Shown: piece by piece, positions 15,926 through 24,954 of the stretch
How positions within the stretch are numbered: position 1 is the stretch's first letter
Layout of the letters: each line of letters opens with the position of its first letter
DNA from: Mycobacterium gordonae
Lineage (GTDB): Bacteria; Actinomycetota; Actinomycetes; Mycobacteriales; Mycobacteriaceae
Assembly (NCBI RefSeq): GCF_017086405.1
Contig: NZ_CP070973.1
Span: 6,170,739 to 6,234,738, forward strand
DNA: 64,000 nucleotides
Direction of reading: 5' to 3'
Notes under the pieces: model-generated
What the model was told of the DNA's origin: nothing
Seen by the model: the letters and a program-made list of their open reading frames with translations, nothing else
Database searches by the model: none
Translations under genes and position numbers: made by a program

Positions 15926-17074
15926 TCAGCTGACCAATTCGACCAGCGTGGCGTTGGCCGTGCCGCCGCCCTCGCACATGGTCTGCAGCCCGAAGCGAAT
16001 CCCGTTGGCCCGCATATGGTGCACCATGCGCGTCATCAGCACCGCGCCGGACGCGCCCAGCGGGTGGCCCAGCGCGATCGCGCCGCCCAGCGGATTCAAG
16101 CGCTCCGGGTCCGCTCCCGTCTCGGCCAGCCAGGCCAGCGGCACCGGCGCGAATGCTTCGTTGACCTCGAACACACCCACCTCGTCGACCCGCACGCCCG
16201 ACTTGCCCAGCACCTTCTCCGTCGCAGGAATGGGGCCGGTCAGCATCAGCACGGGGTCGGCTCCCGAGACGGCGCCGGCGCGGTAGCGAACGATCGGGGT
16301 CAGACCCATCTCCAGCGCGAGTTCTGACGTCGTCACCAACAGCGCGGCGGCGCCGTCGGATATCTGCGAGGAGTTGCCGGCATGGATCACGCCGTCCTCG
16401 ACGAAAGCCGACTTGAGGCCGGCGAGTTTCGCCGTCGTCGTCCCCCGCCGCACGCCCTCGTCCTGGTGCACCACCAGGGCGTCATCGGCGAACACTGGGA
16501 CGATCTGCTCGACGAAGGCGCCGCTGTCCTGAGCCGCGGCGGCCAGTTCGTGGGACCGGACCGAGTATTCGTCGAGCCGCGCGCGGGACAGACCCCACTT
16601 CCTGGCGATCAGCTCCGCACTGACGCCCTGGTTGAACGAGAAATCGTCATAGCGCGCAGAGACTTTGGGACCGTACGGCATGCCGGTGGCCCGGGCCGCG
16701 CCCAGGGGGACGCGGCTCATGACCTCGACGCCGCCGGCCACCACCACATCCTGCTGCCCCGACATCACCGCCTGCACCGCGAAGTCGAGGGCCTGCTGGC
16801 TGGACCCGCAGGCGCGGTTGACCGTCGTTCCCGGGATGCTCTCCGGCCAGCCCGCCGCCAGCACCGCGTAGCGGCCGATGTTGGCCGCCTGATCACCGAC
16901 CTGACTGACGCAGCCCCAGATGACGTCGTCGACCAACTCCGGGCTGACGCCGGCGCGTTCCATCAGTTCGTTGAGGACGACAGCGGACAGGTCGGCGGGA
17001 TGCACACCCGCGAGCCCGCCGTTGCGCTTGCCCACCGGCGTACGCACCGCCTCGACGATGACCGTTTCGCGCAT
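15926..17074 (-). CDS. Acetyl-CoA acyltransferase (thiolase, FadA type)
   Basis: A 382-residue thiolase catalysing CoA-dependent cleavage of a 3-ketoacyl-CoA. Nucleophile Cys89 sits in NRACGSSQQ; the base motif GGAIALGHPLGASG and the C-terminal CEGGGTAN supply the other active-site residues. ATG at 17074 matches the family start (MRETVIVEAVRTP); upstream codons are discarded. It follows a fadE on the same strand after about 100 bp and would act after dehydrogenation and hydration. A CCAACCTA half-site upstream suggests control by the neighbouring TetR. Confidence 0.92.
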   Translation of the reverse strand: MRETVIVEAVRTPVGKRNGGLAGVHPADLSAVVLNELMERAGVSPELVDDVIWGCVSQVGDQAANIGRYAVLAAGWPESIPGTTVNRACGSSQQALDFAVQAVMSGQQDVVVAGGVEVMSRVPLGAARATGMPYGPKVSARYDDFSFNQGVSAELIARKWGLSRARLDEYSVRSHELAAAAQDSGAFVEQIVPVFADDALVVHQDEGVRRGTTTAKLAGLKSAFVEDGVIHAGNSSQISDGAAALLVTTSELALEMGLTPIVRYRAGAVSGADPVLMLTGPIPATEKVLGKSGVRVDEVGVFEVNEAFAPVPLAWLAETGADPERLNPLGGAIALGHPLGASGAVLMTRMVHHMRANGIRFGLQTMCEGGGTANATLVELVS

Positions 17075-17171
17075 CTTGTTACTCCGCCTCTCCGTCGCCG
17101 AGCGTGACCTCACGGCGGGGAAAACGTGAAAAAGTCGCCGTCAGTTCACATTCGATGGCTACCAACCTACG

Positions 17172-18338
17172 TCAGTAGCTCCTGGGCAGCTTAAGCGCAT
17201 GCGATCCCAGGAAATTCAGGATCATCTCCTGGCTGATCGGCGCGATCTTCATCAGCCGGGCCTCGCGGAAGTAGCGGGTGACGTGATACTCCTCGGCATA
17301 CCCCATGCCACCGTGGGTCTGCAGCGCCCGGTCGGCCGCGGCAAACCCGGCGTCGGCGCACAGATACTTTGCCGTATTCGCTTCGCGCCCACAGGGTTTC
17401 CCGTTGTCATACAGCCAGGTCGCCTTGCGCAGCATCAGCTCGGCGGCGTCCAGGCGGGCCAGCGAATCCGCCAGCGGGAACGCGATGCCCTGATTCATCC
17501 CGATCGGCCGGCCGAAGACCTCGCGTTCGTTGGCGTACTTCACGGCCTTGTCCAGTGCCACCCGTCCGATGCCGAGCGCCTCGGCCGCGATCAGCATCCG
17601 TTCCGGGTTCAGGCCGTCGAGGATGTACTGAAAACCCTTGCCCTCCTGCCCGACCCGGTCCTCGACGGGAACTTCGAGATTGTCGATGAACAGCTCGTTG
17701 GAGCTGACAGCGTTGCGGCCCATCTTGGCGATCGACCGGATGTCGACCCGGCTGCGGTCGATATCGGTGAGGAACAGCGTCATGCCGTCGGTCTTCTTGG
17801 CGACTTCGTCGTAGGCCTGCGTGCGGGTCAGCAACAGAATCTTGTCGGACTCCATTGCCTTGGAAATCCACACTTTTCGGCCGTTGATGACGTAGTGGTC
17901 GCCGGTGCGCTTGGCGAACGTGGTGATGCGCGAGGTGTCCAGCCCCGCACCGGGCTCGGTCACGCCGAAACAGACGTGGGTTTCCCCCGTCGCAACGCTC
18001 GGCAGAGTGCGTTGTTTGAGCTCGTCGGAGCCGTGCACCACCACGGGTTGCATGCCGAAGATCGACAGGTGGATGGAGCTCGCGGCGTTCATGGCGCCAC
18101 CGGACTTGGCGACCTCTTCGAGAAGCAGAGTGGCCTCGGTGATGCCCAATCCGTGCCCGCCGTACTCGGTCGGGATGGTCATGCCCAGCCAGCCGCCGTC
18201 GGCGATGGCGCGGTAGAACTCGGTCGGGAATTCGTGCGCCTGGTCTTTTTCCATCCAGTAGTGGTCGTCGAACCTGGCCGCCAACTCGGCCACCGACCGC
18301 CGGATCAGCTCCTGATCTTCTGTGAGCTCAAACTCCAT
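17172..18338 (-). CDS. Acyl-CoA dehydrogenase (FadE)
   Basis: A 388-residue flavoprotein that oxidises an acyl-CoA to the 2-enoyl-CoA. FAD/substrate motifs FGVTEPGAG and INGRKVWIS are present, and the C-terminal THGGMGYAEEYHVTRYFRE is typical of the family. ATG at 18338 (MEFELTEDQ) has GGAAAGG in front. It is upstream of the thiolase on the same strand. A palindromic repeat separates it from the amidohydrolase gene behind it. Substrate chain or ring specificity cannot be told. Confidence 0.92.
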   Translation of the reverse strand: MEFELTEDQELIRRSVAELAARFDDHYWMEKDQAHEFPTEFYRAIADGGWLGMTIPTEYGGHGLGITEATLLLEEVAKSGGAMNAASSIHLSIFGMQPVVVHGSDELKQRTLPSVATGETHVCFGVTEPGAGLDTSRITTFAKRTGDHYVINGRKVWISKAMESDKILLLTRTQAYDEVAKKTDGMTLFLTDIDRSRVDIRSIAKMGRNAVSSNELFIDNLEVPVEDRVGQEGKGFQYILDGLNPERMLIAAEALGIGRVALDKAVKYANEREVFGRPIGMNQGIAFPLADSLARLDAAELMLRKATWLYDNGKPCGREANTAKYLCADAGFAAADRALQTHGGMGYAEEYHVTRYFREARLMKIAPISQEMILNFLGSHALKLPRSY

Positions 18339-18358
18339 CCGCCCGCACCTTTCCTTGC

Positions 18359-18418
18359 GCGACCAGACGCAAAAGCACCCGAAAATCGCCCGATTTGGGG
18401 GCTGTCGCGTCTGCTCGC
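18359..18418. repeat. Intergenic palindromic repeat with AGACGCAAA arms (copy 1)
   Basis: GCGACCAGACGC (18359-18370) pairs with GCGTCTGCTCGC (18407-18418) at 11 of 12 positions around an AT-richer loop. A closely similar element is at 30999-31060. Such hairpins are dispersed in mycobacterial intergenic DNA and may end transcription. Confidence 0.6.
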
Positions 18419-18429
18419 CGGGGAAAACC

Positions 18430-19728
18430 TCAGTCCGTGTTGCCGCTGAGCGACTTCGCATTGGCCGCGAACTCAGCGAACGACGAGCCGCCGCGGCTCT
18501 CTTTTGCGTGGCCCGCCGCCTTGATGGACACGTCATGCCCTTCGGCGGCCTTGCGCAGCGCTCCGACCGTCGCCTGCTCGGGCGTGATGTGAGTGAACGG
18601 GTCGAAGGAGTACCAGCGCATCGCGTTCTGGTGGGTGATCTTGTTGATCTCGTCGTCCGGCACGTTGTTGAGCGACAACACGTCCCACAACTCTTCGGGG
18701 GCGCCCGGCCACATCGAGTCGCTGTGCGGGTAATCAGCCTCCCAGCAGATGTTGTCGATGCCGATCATGTCGCGCAGCGCGACGCCCACCTTGTCGCTGA
18801 TGAAACAGGTGAGGAAGTGCTCGCGGAAGACCTCGGACGGCAACTTCCCTCCGAAGTTCTGGTGCGTCCAGGTCGAGTGCATCTCATAGGTGCGGTCCGC
18901 CCGCTCCAGGAAGTAGGGAATCCACCCGGTGCCGCCCTCGGAGAGCGCGATCCTCAAGTCCGGGTACTCCTTGATCGGCCGCGACCACAGCAGGTCCGCG
19001 GCGGCCTGCACGATGTTCATCGGCTGCAGCGTGATCATCACGTCCATCGGCGCGTCGGGTGCGGTGATCGCCAGCCGGCCGGAGGACCCGATGTGCACGT
19101 TCATCACGGTGTCGGTATCGCACAACGCCTTCCACAGTGGATTCCAGTACTCGTTGTGGAAGCTGGGGTAGCCCATGGCGGCCGGGTTCTCGGTGAAGGT
19201 CAGCGCGTGCACACCTTTCTTGGCGACCCGGCGCACCTCGGCGGCGCACGCCTCGGCGTCCCAGATCACCGGAATCGCCATCGGGATGAACCGCGCCGGA
19301 TAGGCACCGCACCACTCCTCGATGTGCCAGTCGTTGTAGGCCTGCACCAGTGCTATCGAGAATTCCGAGTCGTCGGTGGCGAACAGGCGTCCGGCGAAAC
19401 CGGGGAAGGACGGAAAACAGATCGAGGCCAGGATCCCGCCGGCATTCATGTCCTTAATGCGCTCGTCGACGTTGTAGCAGCCGGGCCGGATCTCGTCCAG
19501 ACCGGTGGGCTCGATCCCGTACTCTTCCTTTGGCCGGCCGGCGACCGCGTTGAGGGCCACGTTCGGAATGACGGTGTCGCGGAACTTCCACATGTCCGAG
19601 CCGTCCGGATTGTGCACCAGACGCGGAGCGTCGTCCAGATACTTCGACGGCAGGTGATTCTTGAACATGTTGGGCGGTTCGACGGTGTGGTCGTCCACGC
19701 TGATCAGGATCATGTCCTCTTTATTCAC
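18430..19728 (-). CDS. Amidohydrolase-family metal-dependent hydrolase
   Basis: A 432-residue protein of the amidohydrolase-2 (ACMSD-like) group. It begins SVDDHTVEPPNMF and has a late WEADYPHSDSMWP motif, containing the usual first-strand and C-terminal metal-site regions. GTG at 19728 (VNKEDMILISVDDH) is chosen for its purine-rich leader; an upstream start at 19782 is possible. These enzymes hydrolyse or decarboxylate ring compounds. It diverges from the CMD-Rieske operon across a 304-bp region with two palindromes. A paralogue is at 37615. Confidence 0.85.
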   Translation of the reverse strand: MNKEDMILISVDDHTVEPPNMFKNHLPSKYLDDAPRLVHNPDGSDMWKFRDTVIPNVALNAVAGRPKEEYGIEPTGLDEIRPGCYNVDERIKDMNAGGILASICFPSFPGFAGRLFATDDSEFSIALVQAYNDWHIEEWCGAYPARFIPMAIPVIWDAEACAAEVRRVAKKGVHALTFTENPAAMGYPSFHNEYWNPLWKALCDTDTVMNVHIGSSGRLAITAPDAPMDVMITLQPMNIVQAAADLLWSRPIKEYPDLRIALSEGGTGWIPYFLERADRTYEMHSTWTHQNFGGKLPSEVFREHFLTCFISDKVGVALRDMIGIDNICWEADYPHSDSMWPGAPEELWDVLSLNNVPDDEINKITHQNAMRWYSFDPFTHITPEQATVGALRKAAEGHDVSIKAAGHAKESRGGSSFAEFAANAKSLSGNTD

Positions 19729-19834
19729 GGGTCTTCCCTTCTCATTTGATCCACCTGATCGGGTGTATTGAGCAGGCTTCAAGCCGCAGAGCAGAGCCCA
19801 CCTGCGCCGAGCTCTCTATATTTTGAAAACTATC

Positions 19835-19851
19835 TTCTCGTGAAGCGAGAA
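19835..19851. promoter_or_regulatory. Everted palindrome TTCTCG-N5-CGAGAA
   Basis: Perfect 6-bp arms made of the same half-sites as the recurrent operator but in opposite order. It lies 107 bp upstream of the amidohydrolase start in the divergent region and may be a second regulator contact or a chance hairpin. Confidence 0.35.
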
Positions 19852-19980
19852 TCAACATCCAGCATAGGCGTCCGAGCGGCTGAGCGCCCTTTCCAGGCGT
19901 GGCCGGTCACCCTTCGACGGCCACCCTTAGAGCCAGCATTGACCCGTCGTCCGTTTCATGCAAGTCTATTGGTTGGAAAT

Positions 19981-19995
19981 GAGAATATGATTCTC
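19981..19995. promoter_or_regulatory. GAGAA-N5-TTCTC operator before CMD-Rieske operon
   Basis: GAGAATATGATTCTC with perfect GAGAAT/ATTCTC arms, 37 bp upstream of the CMD start. The rest of the 19729-20032 gap is AT-richer than its surroundings and holds only this site and the palindrome at 19835. Confidence 0.7.
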
Positions 19996-20032
19996 TCTCA
20001 GTGAGAGGATGCACCTGAGAAGGGCGATCCGG

Positions 20033-20584
20033 ATGCGCTTACCCCCACTGCCCCCCGAGAAGTGGGATGAGGCTGTCGAAGGGGCGCTGGCCGTTATGCT
20101 GCCGCCGGAGCGACGCAATCCGCGCGACGCCTCCAACGTGCTGTCGACGCTGGCCAACCATCCGGTCCTGACCAAGGCGTTCCTCAAATTCAACGTCCAC
20201 CTCTTGTACTCCTCCACCCTGCCGCCCCGGATCCGGGAACTGGCGATCCTGCGCGTCGCCCACCGGCGCAAGTGCGCATACGAATGGACGCACCACGTCG
20301 ATCTGGCGAAACGAGAAGGCATCACCGACGCCGAGATCGACGCGGTCCGCCGCGGTGACGGGCCGTTCGATGAATTCGACCGCGCGGTGCTCACTGGCGT
20401 CGACGAACTCGACGAACAGTCGCAGTTATCCGACGAGACCTGGGCCACCCTCGGCACCCGACTCGACGACCGTCAGCGCATGGACTACGTCTTCACGGTC
20501 GGCTCCTACACGATGCTGGCCATGGCCCTCAACACTTTTGGCGTGCAGCTCGAGACCGACACCGACTTTGACGAGGAGAGGTAA
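20033..20584 (+). CDS. Carboxymuconolactone decarboxylase (AhpD-like) family protein
   Basis: A 183-residue all-helical CMD-family protein. The core motif is RKCAYEWTHHVDLAKREG: the first cysteine of the AhpD CxxC pair is kept but the second position is Glu, so a peroxidase role is unlikely and a lyase/decarboxylase role more plausible. ATG at 20033 matches the family start (MRLPPLPPEKW); an ATG at 20009 is also in frame. It is the first gene of a seven-gene operon (CMD, Rieske, small protein, amidohydrolase, SnoaL-like, two FadE) and sits directly behind a GAGAA-N5-TTCTC operator. Confidence 0.85.
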   Translation: MRLPPLPPEKWDEAVEGALAVMLPPERRNPRDASNVLSTLANHPVLTKAFLKFNVHLLYSSTLPPRIRELAILRVAHRRKCAYEWTHHVDLAKREGITDAEIDAVRRGDGPFDEFDRAVLTGVDELDEQSQLSDETWATLGTRLDDRQRMDYVFTVGSYTMLAMALNTFGVQLETDTDFDEER

Positions 20585-20586
20585 CA

Positions 20587-21879
20587 GTGGCCCACTTCCC
20601 CAAACCAGCCGCCGGGAGCTGGACGCAGAACTATCCCGAGCTGGGCACGGCACCCGTGGACTACAGCGACTCGATCGATCCCGCGTTCTTCGAAGCCGAG
20701 CGCGACGCGATCTTCAAACGCACCTGGCTCAACGTGGGTCGTGTCGAGCGATTGCCGCGCACCGGCAGCTACTTCACCAAGGAGCTGCCGTCGGCCGGCA
20801 GAGGCATGTCGGTGATCATCGTCAAGACCAAGGAGGGATCGGTCAAGGCGTTCCACAACGTCTGCCGACACCGCGGAAACAAGTTGGTGTGGAACGATTT
20901 TCCCCATGAGGAGACATCTGGCACCTGCCGGCAGTTCACCTGCAAGTATCACGCATGGCGGTACAGTCTGGACGGCGACCTGACCTACATCCAGCAGGAA
21001 GACGAGTTCTTCGACGTCGACAAGAGCGACTACGGGTTGGTGCCGGTGCGCTGCGAGGTGTGGGAAGGCTTCATCTTCATCAACTTCGACCACAACGCTC
21101 AGCCACTGGTGGACTATCTCGGACCGATGGGCAAGGGCATCGAGGGCTACCCCTTCCACGAGATGACCGAAACCTATTCCTACCGAGCAGAAGTCGGCAG
21201 CAACTGGAAACTGTTCATCGACGCGTTCGCCGAGTTCTACCATGCGCCGGTGCTGCACCAAGGGCAGTACACCAAAGAAGAAGCCGCCAAGATCATGAAG
21301 TACGGCTTCGAGGCGCTGCACTACGAGCTGGCCAGCCCGCACGGGATGATCTCGACCTGGGGCGGCCAGGCCCCGCCGGCGGACATGAGCATGGTCAAGC
21401 CGATGGACCAGGTCCTGCGCAGCGGGCTGTTCGGTCCCTGGGACAAGCCGGAAGTCATCGCGACGCTCGACGGACTACCACCGGGCGTTAACCCGAAGAA
21501 GGTCAAGCAGTGGGGCGTCGACTCCTGGCACTTCTACCCCAATTTCATGCTGCTGATCTGGGAACCGGGCTGGTTCCTGACCTACCACTACTGGCCGACG
21601 GCCGTGGACAAACACATCTTCGAGTGCACGCTGTACTTCGTCCCGCCGCGAAATGCCCGGGAGCGCCTGGCGCATGAGCTGGCCGCGGTGACGTTCAAGG
21701 AGTACGCGCTGCAGGACGCCAACACCCTGGAAGCGACGCAGACCATGATCGGCACCCGGGTGGTCAACGACTTCCCCTTGTGCGATCAGGAAATTCTGCT
21801 GCGCCACCTGCACAAGGTGACCGGTGACTACGTAGCCGACTTCGCGAAGGAGAGCCAGAATGGCAAAGTTACCGTCTGA
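20587..21879 (+). CDS. Rieske non-heme iron oxygenase, alpha subunit
   Basis: A 430-residue ring-hydroxylating oxygenase. The Rieske cluster ligands are Cys93-x-His95 (CRHRG) and Cys119-x2-His122 (CKYHAW). The catalytic iron site is in DAFAEFYHAPVLH. It would insert oxygen into a ring or alkyl carbon using electrons from a ferredoxin/reductase not encoded nearby. GTG at 20587 follows GAGGAGAGG. No standard beta subunit is adjacent; instead a 108-residue protein overlaps its 3' end. It belongs to a group close to carnitine/choline monooxygenase-like and KshA-type alpha-only enzymes. Confidence 0.92.
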   Translation: MAHFPKPAAGSWTQNYPELGTAPVDYSDSIDPAFFEAERDAIFKRTWLNVGRVERLPRTGSYFTKELPSAGRGMSVIIVKTKEGSVKAFHNVCRHRGNKLVWNDFPHEETSGTCRQFTCKYHAWRYSLDGDLTYIQQEDEFFDVDKSDYGLVPVRCEVWEGFIFINFDHNAQPLVDYLGPMGKGIEGYPFHEMTETYSYRAEVGSNWKLFIDAFAEFYHAPVLHQGQYTKEEAAKIMKYGFEALHYELASPHGMISTWGGQAPPADMSMVKPMDQVLRSGLFGPWDKPEVIATLDGLPPGVNPKKVKQWGVDSWHFYPNFMLLIWEPGWFLTYHYWPTAVDKHIFECTLYFVPPRNARERLAHELAAVTFKEYALQDANTLEATQTMIGTRVVNDFPLCDQEILLRHLHKVTGDYVADFAKESQNGKVTV

Positions 21880-22186
21880 ATTCGCCGACCTGGAACCATA
21901 TCTGGACTGGGACCTGGCCACCGAGCCCGAACGCTATGCCAAGCGACTGGCCACCACGATGGTTCAGCTGCAGGAGTTTTACGACATTGCCTTCCCGCGC
22001 CTGAACGACGTCATCGCCTACTGTGACCAGTACCCGCTGGACGATCTACCCGAGGACGCGCGCACGCTCATGCACCTGATGCAGTCGCTGGTGATGGTCT
22101 CGTTTCCGATCGAGGCGTGGAAGCAGCCCCGGGTTCCCGACAGCGGCGCGGCGTGGGTGGAGTGCATCCGGGAACCGGTGATCTGA
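21860..22186 (+). CDS. Small protein overlapping the Rieske oxygenase gene
   Basis: A 108-residue acidic, helical protein of unrecognised family with no membrane segment. ATG at 21860 has AAGGAGAG upstream and overlaps the oxygenase gene by 20 nt, indicating coupled synthesis. Its conserved-looking DWDLATEPERYAKRL segment and Tyr/Leu-rich middle suggest a compact binding protein. It could be an accessory or stabilising subunit of the oxygenase, since it is too short and unlike the classical beta subunit. Function not assigned. Confidence 0.7.
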   Translation: MAKLPSEFADLEPYLDWDLATEPERYAKRLATTMVQLQEFYDIAFPRLNDVIAYCDQYPLDDLPEDARTLMHLMQSLVMVSFPIEAWKQPRVPDSGAAWVECIREPVI

Positions 22187-22189
22187 CAG

Positions 22190-23404
22190 GTGTTGACCCT
22201 CAAGGCAGCTGGGCTACTCGATGTCGATGCCGGTGAGATCGTCTCCCCAGGCATCCTGCGGATCGACGGCGACCGCATCGTCGGTGTGGGAGGCAAGCCT
22301 GATGGCGACCTGATCGATCTCGGGGACCAGATCCTGTTGCCCGGGTTGATGGACATGGAGGTCAACCTGCTGATGGGTGGCCGCGGCGAGAAGCCGGGTC
22401 TGTCCCAGGTGCAGGACGATCCGCCGACCCGGGTGCTGCGCGCCGTGGGCAATGCCCGCCGCACCCTGCGCGCCGGGTTCACCACTGTGCGAAATCTGGG
22501 TCTGTTCGTCAAGACCGGCGGATACCTGCTCGACGTGGCACTGGGCAAGGCCATCGACGCCGGCTGGATCGACGGACCGCGCGTTGTGCCTGCCGGACAT
22601 GCGATTACGCCTACCGGTGGGCACCTGGATCCGACCATGTTCGCGGCCTTCGCGCCGCACGTGCTGGACCTGACGATCGAGGAGGGCATCGCCAACGGCG
22701 TCGACGAGATCCGCCGGGCGGTGCGCTACCAGATCAAGCACGGCGCCCAGCTGATCAAGGTGTGCTGCTCCGGCGGGGTCATGTCGCTGACCGGGCCGCC
22801 TGGCGCGCAACACTATTCGGACGACGAACTGCGCGCCATCGTCGACGAGGCGCACCGGCGCGGGCTGCGGGTCGCCGCACACACGCACGGCGCCGAGGCC
22901 GTCAAACACGCCGTGGCAGCCGGCATCGACTGCATCGAACACGGTTTTCTGATCGACGACGAGGCGATCGCTCTCATGGTCGACAACGGCACCTTCCTGG
23001 TCAGCACCCGCCGACTGGCCGAGGGCATGGACGTGTCCCATGCGCCGCCCGAACTTCAGGCCAAGGCCGCCGAGATGTTCCCCAAGTCGCGCACCTCGAT
23101 CCTGGCGGCGTACCAGGCCGGGGTGAAGATCGCCGTCGGCACCGACGCGCCGGCAATACCGCACGGCCGCAACGCCGATGAACTCGTCACTCTGGTCGAG
23201 TGGGGATTGCCGCCGCTGGCCGTGTTGCGCGGCGCGACCGTGACGGCGGCGGAGCTGATCAACTCGACCGACCTCGGGCGCCTGGCCGAGGGCATGCTGG
23301 CCGACGTCATCGCGGTGCCTGGAAATCCGTTGCAGGACATCACCGTTACCCGCATGGTGAGCTTCGTCATGAAAGGCGGCAAGGTTTATGCCAACCAGAA
23401 CTGA
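22190..23404 (+). CDS. Amidohydrolase-superfamily protein lacking the first metal motif
   Basis: A 404-residue protein of the imidazolonepropionase/prolidase-like amidohydrolase group: beta-sandwich N-terminus, then a TIM barrel with VAAHTHG, CIEHGF and VGTDAP. The first strand, normally DxHxH, reads D55-M-E57-V-N59, so both metal-binding histidines are replaced. Catalysis must therefore be mononuclear at a different site, or lost. GTG at 22190 follows the small-protein stop by 3 bp, and the 3' end overlaps the SnoaL-like gene by 17 nt. Probably hydrolyses a cyclic intermediate (inference). Confidence 0.85.
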   Translation: MLTLKAAGLLDVDAGEIVSPGILRIDGDRIVGVGGKPDGDLIDLGDQILLPGLMDMEVNLLMGGRGEKPGLSQVQDDPPTRVLRAVGNARRTLRAGFTTVRNLGLFVKTGGYLLDVALGKAIDAGWIDGPRVVPAGHAITPTGGHLDPTMFAAFAPHVLDLTIEEGIANGVDEIRRAVRYQIKHGAQLIKVCCSGGVMSLTGPPGAQHYSDDELRAIVDEAHRRGLRVAAHTHGAEAVKHAVAAGIDCIEHGFLIDDEAIALMVDNGTFLVSTRRLAEGMDVSHAPPELQAKAAEMFPKSRTSILAAYQAGVKIAVGTDAPAIPHGRNADELVTLVEWGLPPLAVLRGATVTAAELINSTDLGRLAEGMLADVIAVPGNPLQDITVTRMVSFVMKGGKVYANQN

Positions 23405-23849
23405 CGACCTGGTGGAGATCCAGCAGCTGCTCGCCCGGTATGCGGTCACCATCACCCAGGGCGACATCGAAGGACTGATCGGCGTGTTCACCCCTGACGG
23501 CACCTACAGCGCTTTCGGCGACACCTACACACTCGACCGGTTCCCGGAGCTGGTCGCCGCCGCACCGAAGGGCCTGTTCATGACAGGCACCTCGCTGGTG
23601 GAAGATCTCGACGGCGATACGGCCACCGGCACCCAACCGCTGTGCTTCATCGAACACTCCGCGCACGACATGCGTATCGGCTACTACCGCGACACGTACC
23701 TGCGCACCGCCGACGGCTGGCGGCTGAAAACCCGTGCCATGACCTTCATCCGGCGCAGCGGCGTGCACGACTCCGGGCGCCCGCACGCCGTAGGCCGTCC
23801 AGCCGGCGACGATGCGGGCCGTGCAACGGCCCGAGGAGGAGCAGGCTAA
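23388..23849 (+). CDS. SnoaL-like (NTF2-fold) protein
   Basis: A 153-residue NTF2-fold protein. The pattern EIQQLLARYAVTITQGD...FTPDGTYSAFG and a late YRDTYLRTADGWRL are diagnostic for SnoaL-like polyketide cyclase/hydratase/isomerase relatives. The last 25 residues are Gly/Arg-rich and probably unstructured. It is read with the amidohydrolase (17-nt overlap) and ends directly at the FadE start. A small isomerase, dehydratase or small oxygenase-type partner role is possible; none is shown. Confidence 0.82.
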   Translation: MPTRTDDLVEIQQLLARYAVTITQGDIEGLIGVFTPDGTYSAFGDTYTLDRFPELVAAAPKGLFMTGTSLVEDLDGDTATGTQPLCFIEHSAHDMRIGYYRDTYLRTADGWRLKTRAMTFIRRSGVHDSGRPHAVGRPAGDDAGRATARGGAG

Positions 23850-24953
23850 TTGAGCCCGAGTCCGGTGAATGTCGAGGAGTTCCGAGCGGGGCTGTGCGCC
23901 TGGCTCGACGAGCACGATTTGACACCTGGACCGGACCATTCCCTGCAGGGCCATATGCGGCAGTTCGCCCGGGTCAGTTCGGCGCTGTACGAGGCTGGGT
24001 GGATGCGCTACGGCTGGCCGGTCTCGGTCGGCGGACTGGGCGGGGCGGCACTGCTGCGCGCGATCGTCGGCGAGGAGGTGGTGGGCCGGCGCCTCGCCGA
24101 ACCCGGTCCTTACTCGATGGTGGAGGTCCTGGCGCCCACCATGATCGATTACGCGCCGACCGAACTCGCGGCCGAGATGGTGCCGCGGCTGCTCAGCGGT
24201 CGCGAGCAGTGGTGCCAGGGCTTCTCCGAACCGGGCTCCGGCAGCGACCTGGCGTCGTTGACGACGCGTGCGGTCCCCGACGGCGACAACTGGATCGTCA
24301 ACGGGCAGAAGGTCTGGACCAGCTACGCCCAGTTCTCCACCCGGTGTGTCCTGCTCACCCGCACCGCGCCGGGTCATGACGGCATCACCGCATTCTTTGT
24401 CGACCTGGATACACCGGGCATCACCGTGCGCCCATTGCGCACTATGCACGGCGTCGACGAATTCTGCGAGGTCTACTACGACGATGTGGTCATCCCGTCC
24501 AGCCGCATGCTCGGCAGGCCCGGCGACGGCTGGCGGCTCGCGATGAATCTGTTGCCCTACGAACGCTCAACCTGCTTCTGGCAGCGGATCGCCTACCTGT
24601 ACTCGAGATTCGACGCATTGATCGCCGAGGCGACCGAACCGGACGAGTCTGCCTTGGGCGCAGCGTATCTCGCACTGCATACGCTGCGCTGCCGATCCCG
24701 CGCCACCCAGCACCGGTTGGCCGACGGGGCGCGGCTCGGACCGGACACCTCGGTCGACAAGGTGCTGCTGGCCGGTGCCGAACAAAAGCTCTACGACGCG
24801 GTCCGCGACCTGTTGCCCGGCACGCTGGAGTTGGACGACACAGCCTGGCGTCCGGAGTACCTCTACTCGCGGGCGGCGACCATCTACGGCGGGACAGCCG
24901 AGATCCAGCGCAACATCATCGCCCGCCGGCTGCTCGACCTCGGGAAGGAGTGA
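23850..24953 (+). CDS. Acyl-CoA dehydrogenase, larger subunit of a FadE pair
   Basis: A 367-residue acyl-CoA dehydrogenase with FSEPGSGSDLASL, VNGQKVWTSYAQ and a C-terminal YGGTAEIQRNIIARRLL. TTG at 23850 immediately follows the previous stop. The next gene encodes a second, shorter FadE one base further on; such adjacent pairs in steroid degraders form alpha2beta2 heterotetramers (for example ChsE4-ChsE5). The pair would act on a bulky CoA ester from the oxygenase pathway. Confidence 0.88.
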   Translation: MSPSPVNVEEFRAGLCAWLDEHDLTPGPDHSLQGHMRQFARVSSALYEAGWMRYGWPVSVGGLGGAALLRAIVGEEVVGRRLAEPGPYSMVEVLAPTMIDYAPTELAAEMVPRLLSGREQWCQGFSEPGSGSDLASLTTRAVPDGDNWIVNGQKVWTSYAQFSTRCVLLTRTAPGHDGITAFFVDLDTPGITVRPLRTMHGVDEFCEVYYDDVVIPSSRMLGRPGDGWRLAMNLLPYERSTCFWQRIAYLYSRFDALIAEATEPDESALGAAYLALHTLRCRSRATQHRLADGARLGPDTSVDKVLLAGAEQKLYDAVRDLLPGTLELDDTAWRPEYLYSRAATIYGGTAEIQRNIIARRLLDLGKE

Positions 24954-24954
24954 C

